Part shown: one piece after another, positions 18,244 to 18,646 of the stretch | How the letters are laid out: every line of letters begins with the position of its first letter | Position numbering within the stretch: position 1 is the stretch's first letter | NCBI GenBank assembly: GCA_002284615.2 | Contig: MU069571.1 | Location: 389,905 to 408,550 of the forward strand | Length of the DNA: 18,646 bases | Direction of reading: 5' to 3' | DNA from: Dunaliella salina | Lineage: Eukaryota > Chlorophyta > Chlorophyceae > Chlamydomonadales > Dunaliellaceae | Made by a program: the position numbers and the translations under genes | Notes under the pieces: generated by a model | What the model saw: the letters and a program-made list of their open reading frames with translations, nothing else | Told to the model about the DNA's origin: nothing | Database searches by the model: none

Positions 18244-18646
18244 TGGACCACACAGGCATGCGACAAGCGCAAAAAGACACCAAGCCAATTGTGCCCACAG
18301 GGGGAAACAGCTTATTGGACCACACAGGAGGCATGCGGCAAGCGCGAAAAGACACCAAGCCCTTTGTGCCCACAGGGGGAAACAACCCATTGGATCACAC
18401 AGGAGGCATGCGACAAGCGCGAAAAGACACTAAGCCCTTTGTGCCCACAGGGGGAAACAGCTTATTGGACCACACAGGAGGCATGCGACAAGCGCGAAAA
18501 GACACCAAGCCAATTGTGCCCATAGGGGAAAACAAAACCCTTTCGATCACACAGGAGGCATGCGGCAAGCGTGAAAAGACACCAAGCCCTTTGTGCCCAC
18601 AGGGGGAAACAACCCATTGGATCACACAGGAGGCATGCGGCAAGCG
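18244..18646. repeat. 75-bp satellite array, continues past window end
   Basis: The anchor ggcatgcg occurs at 18255, 18330, 18405, 18480, 18557 and 18632: period 75 with one 77-bp unit. Each unit has 'caagcgcgaaaagacacc', 'aagcc(cttt or aatt)gtgcc', 'cacagggggaaaca', a variable 'gcttattggaccac' or 'acccattggatcac', then 'acaggag'. 75 is divisible by three, so frames stay open on both strands (25-residue periodic peptides such as CPQGETAYWTTQEAC). The variants are combined unevenly, hinting at a 150-bp higher-order unit. Confidence 0.95.

Noticed and set aside
18244..18646. CRISPR-like array
   Set aside because: The whole 75-bp unit is conserved, with no unique spacers, and the context is eukaryotic; it is a satellite repeat.

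Overview
This window looks like nuclear DNA from a eukaryote with long introns and a very high repeat load. Three things suggest this: GT-AG bounded exon-like blocks, very long TG/CA dinucleotide arrays, and several classes of tandem and interspersed repeats with no dense ORFs, operons or ribosome binding sites. The exon-like blocks have strongly GC-rich third codon positions (about 76-86% by hand count) in a much less GC-rich background. With CAG-type acceptors this would suit a green alga or another protist, but I cannot assign a lineage. No rRNA, tRNA or CRISPR locus was recognised.

Left part (1-8,430). Two phase-0, GT-AG bounded exons on the + strand (894-1040 and 6117-6287) encode hydrophobic, membrane-spanning segments and probably belong to one gene for a multi-pass membrane protein. 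The rest is intron-like. A ~90-bp minisatellite (about 157-926) is built from the last bases of the intron, the 3' splice site and the first 33 bases of the exon that follows it. TG arrays lie at 1-59, 1085-1169, 6455-6542 and 7642-7746, and CA arrays at 4581-4652 and 5869-6106. The second exon sits between a (CA)119 array and a (TG)44 array, which could base-pair in the transcript.

Middle (8,430-9,920). A 231-codon open frame free of simple repeats (8432-9127) has coding-like composition but a different codon usage from the two exons. It may be a mobile-element or foreign remnant. A possible 74-bp exon follows at 9842-9915.

Repeat-rich part (10,000-15,300). Three copies of one interspersed repeat family are present, one of them inverted. 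One copy is split by a 959-bp insertion (12238-13196) with inverted termini and a matching 7-bp flanking duplication, which is a clear DNA-transposon-like element. A perfect 20-bp hairpin, a poly-G/poly-C pair and further degenerate duplications accompany them.

Right part (15,300-18,646). This holds weakly repetitive DNA, one coding-like block on the - strand (16377-16502) with a possible decayed relative near 17,040-17,102, a pyrimidine-rich ~117-138 bp minisatellite (17739-18121), and a 75-bp satellite (about 18244 to the window end) with signs of alternating unit types.

The strongest signals are the splice-site-carrying minisatellite, the CA/TG-flanked exon and the transposon insertion with its empty-site comparison.
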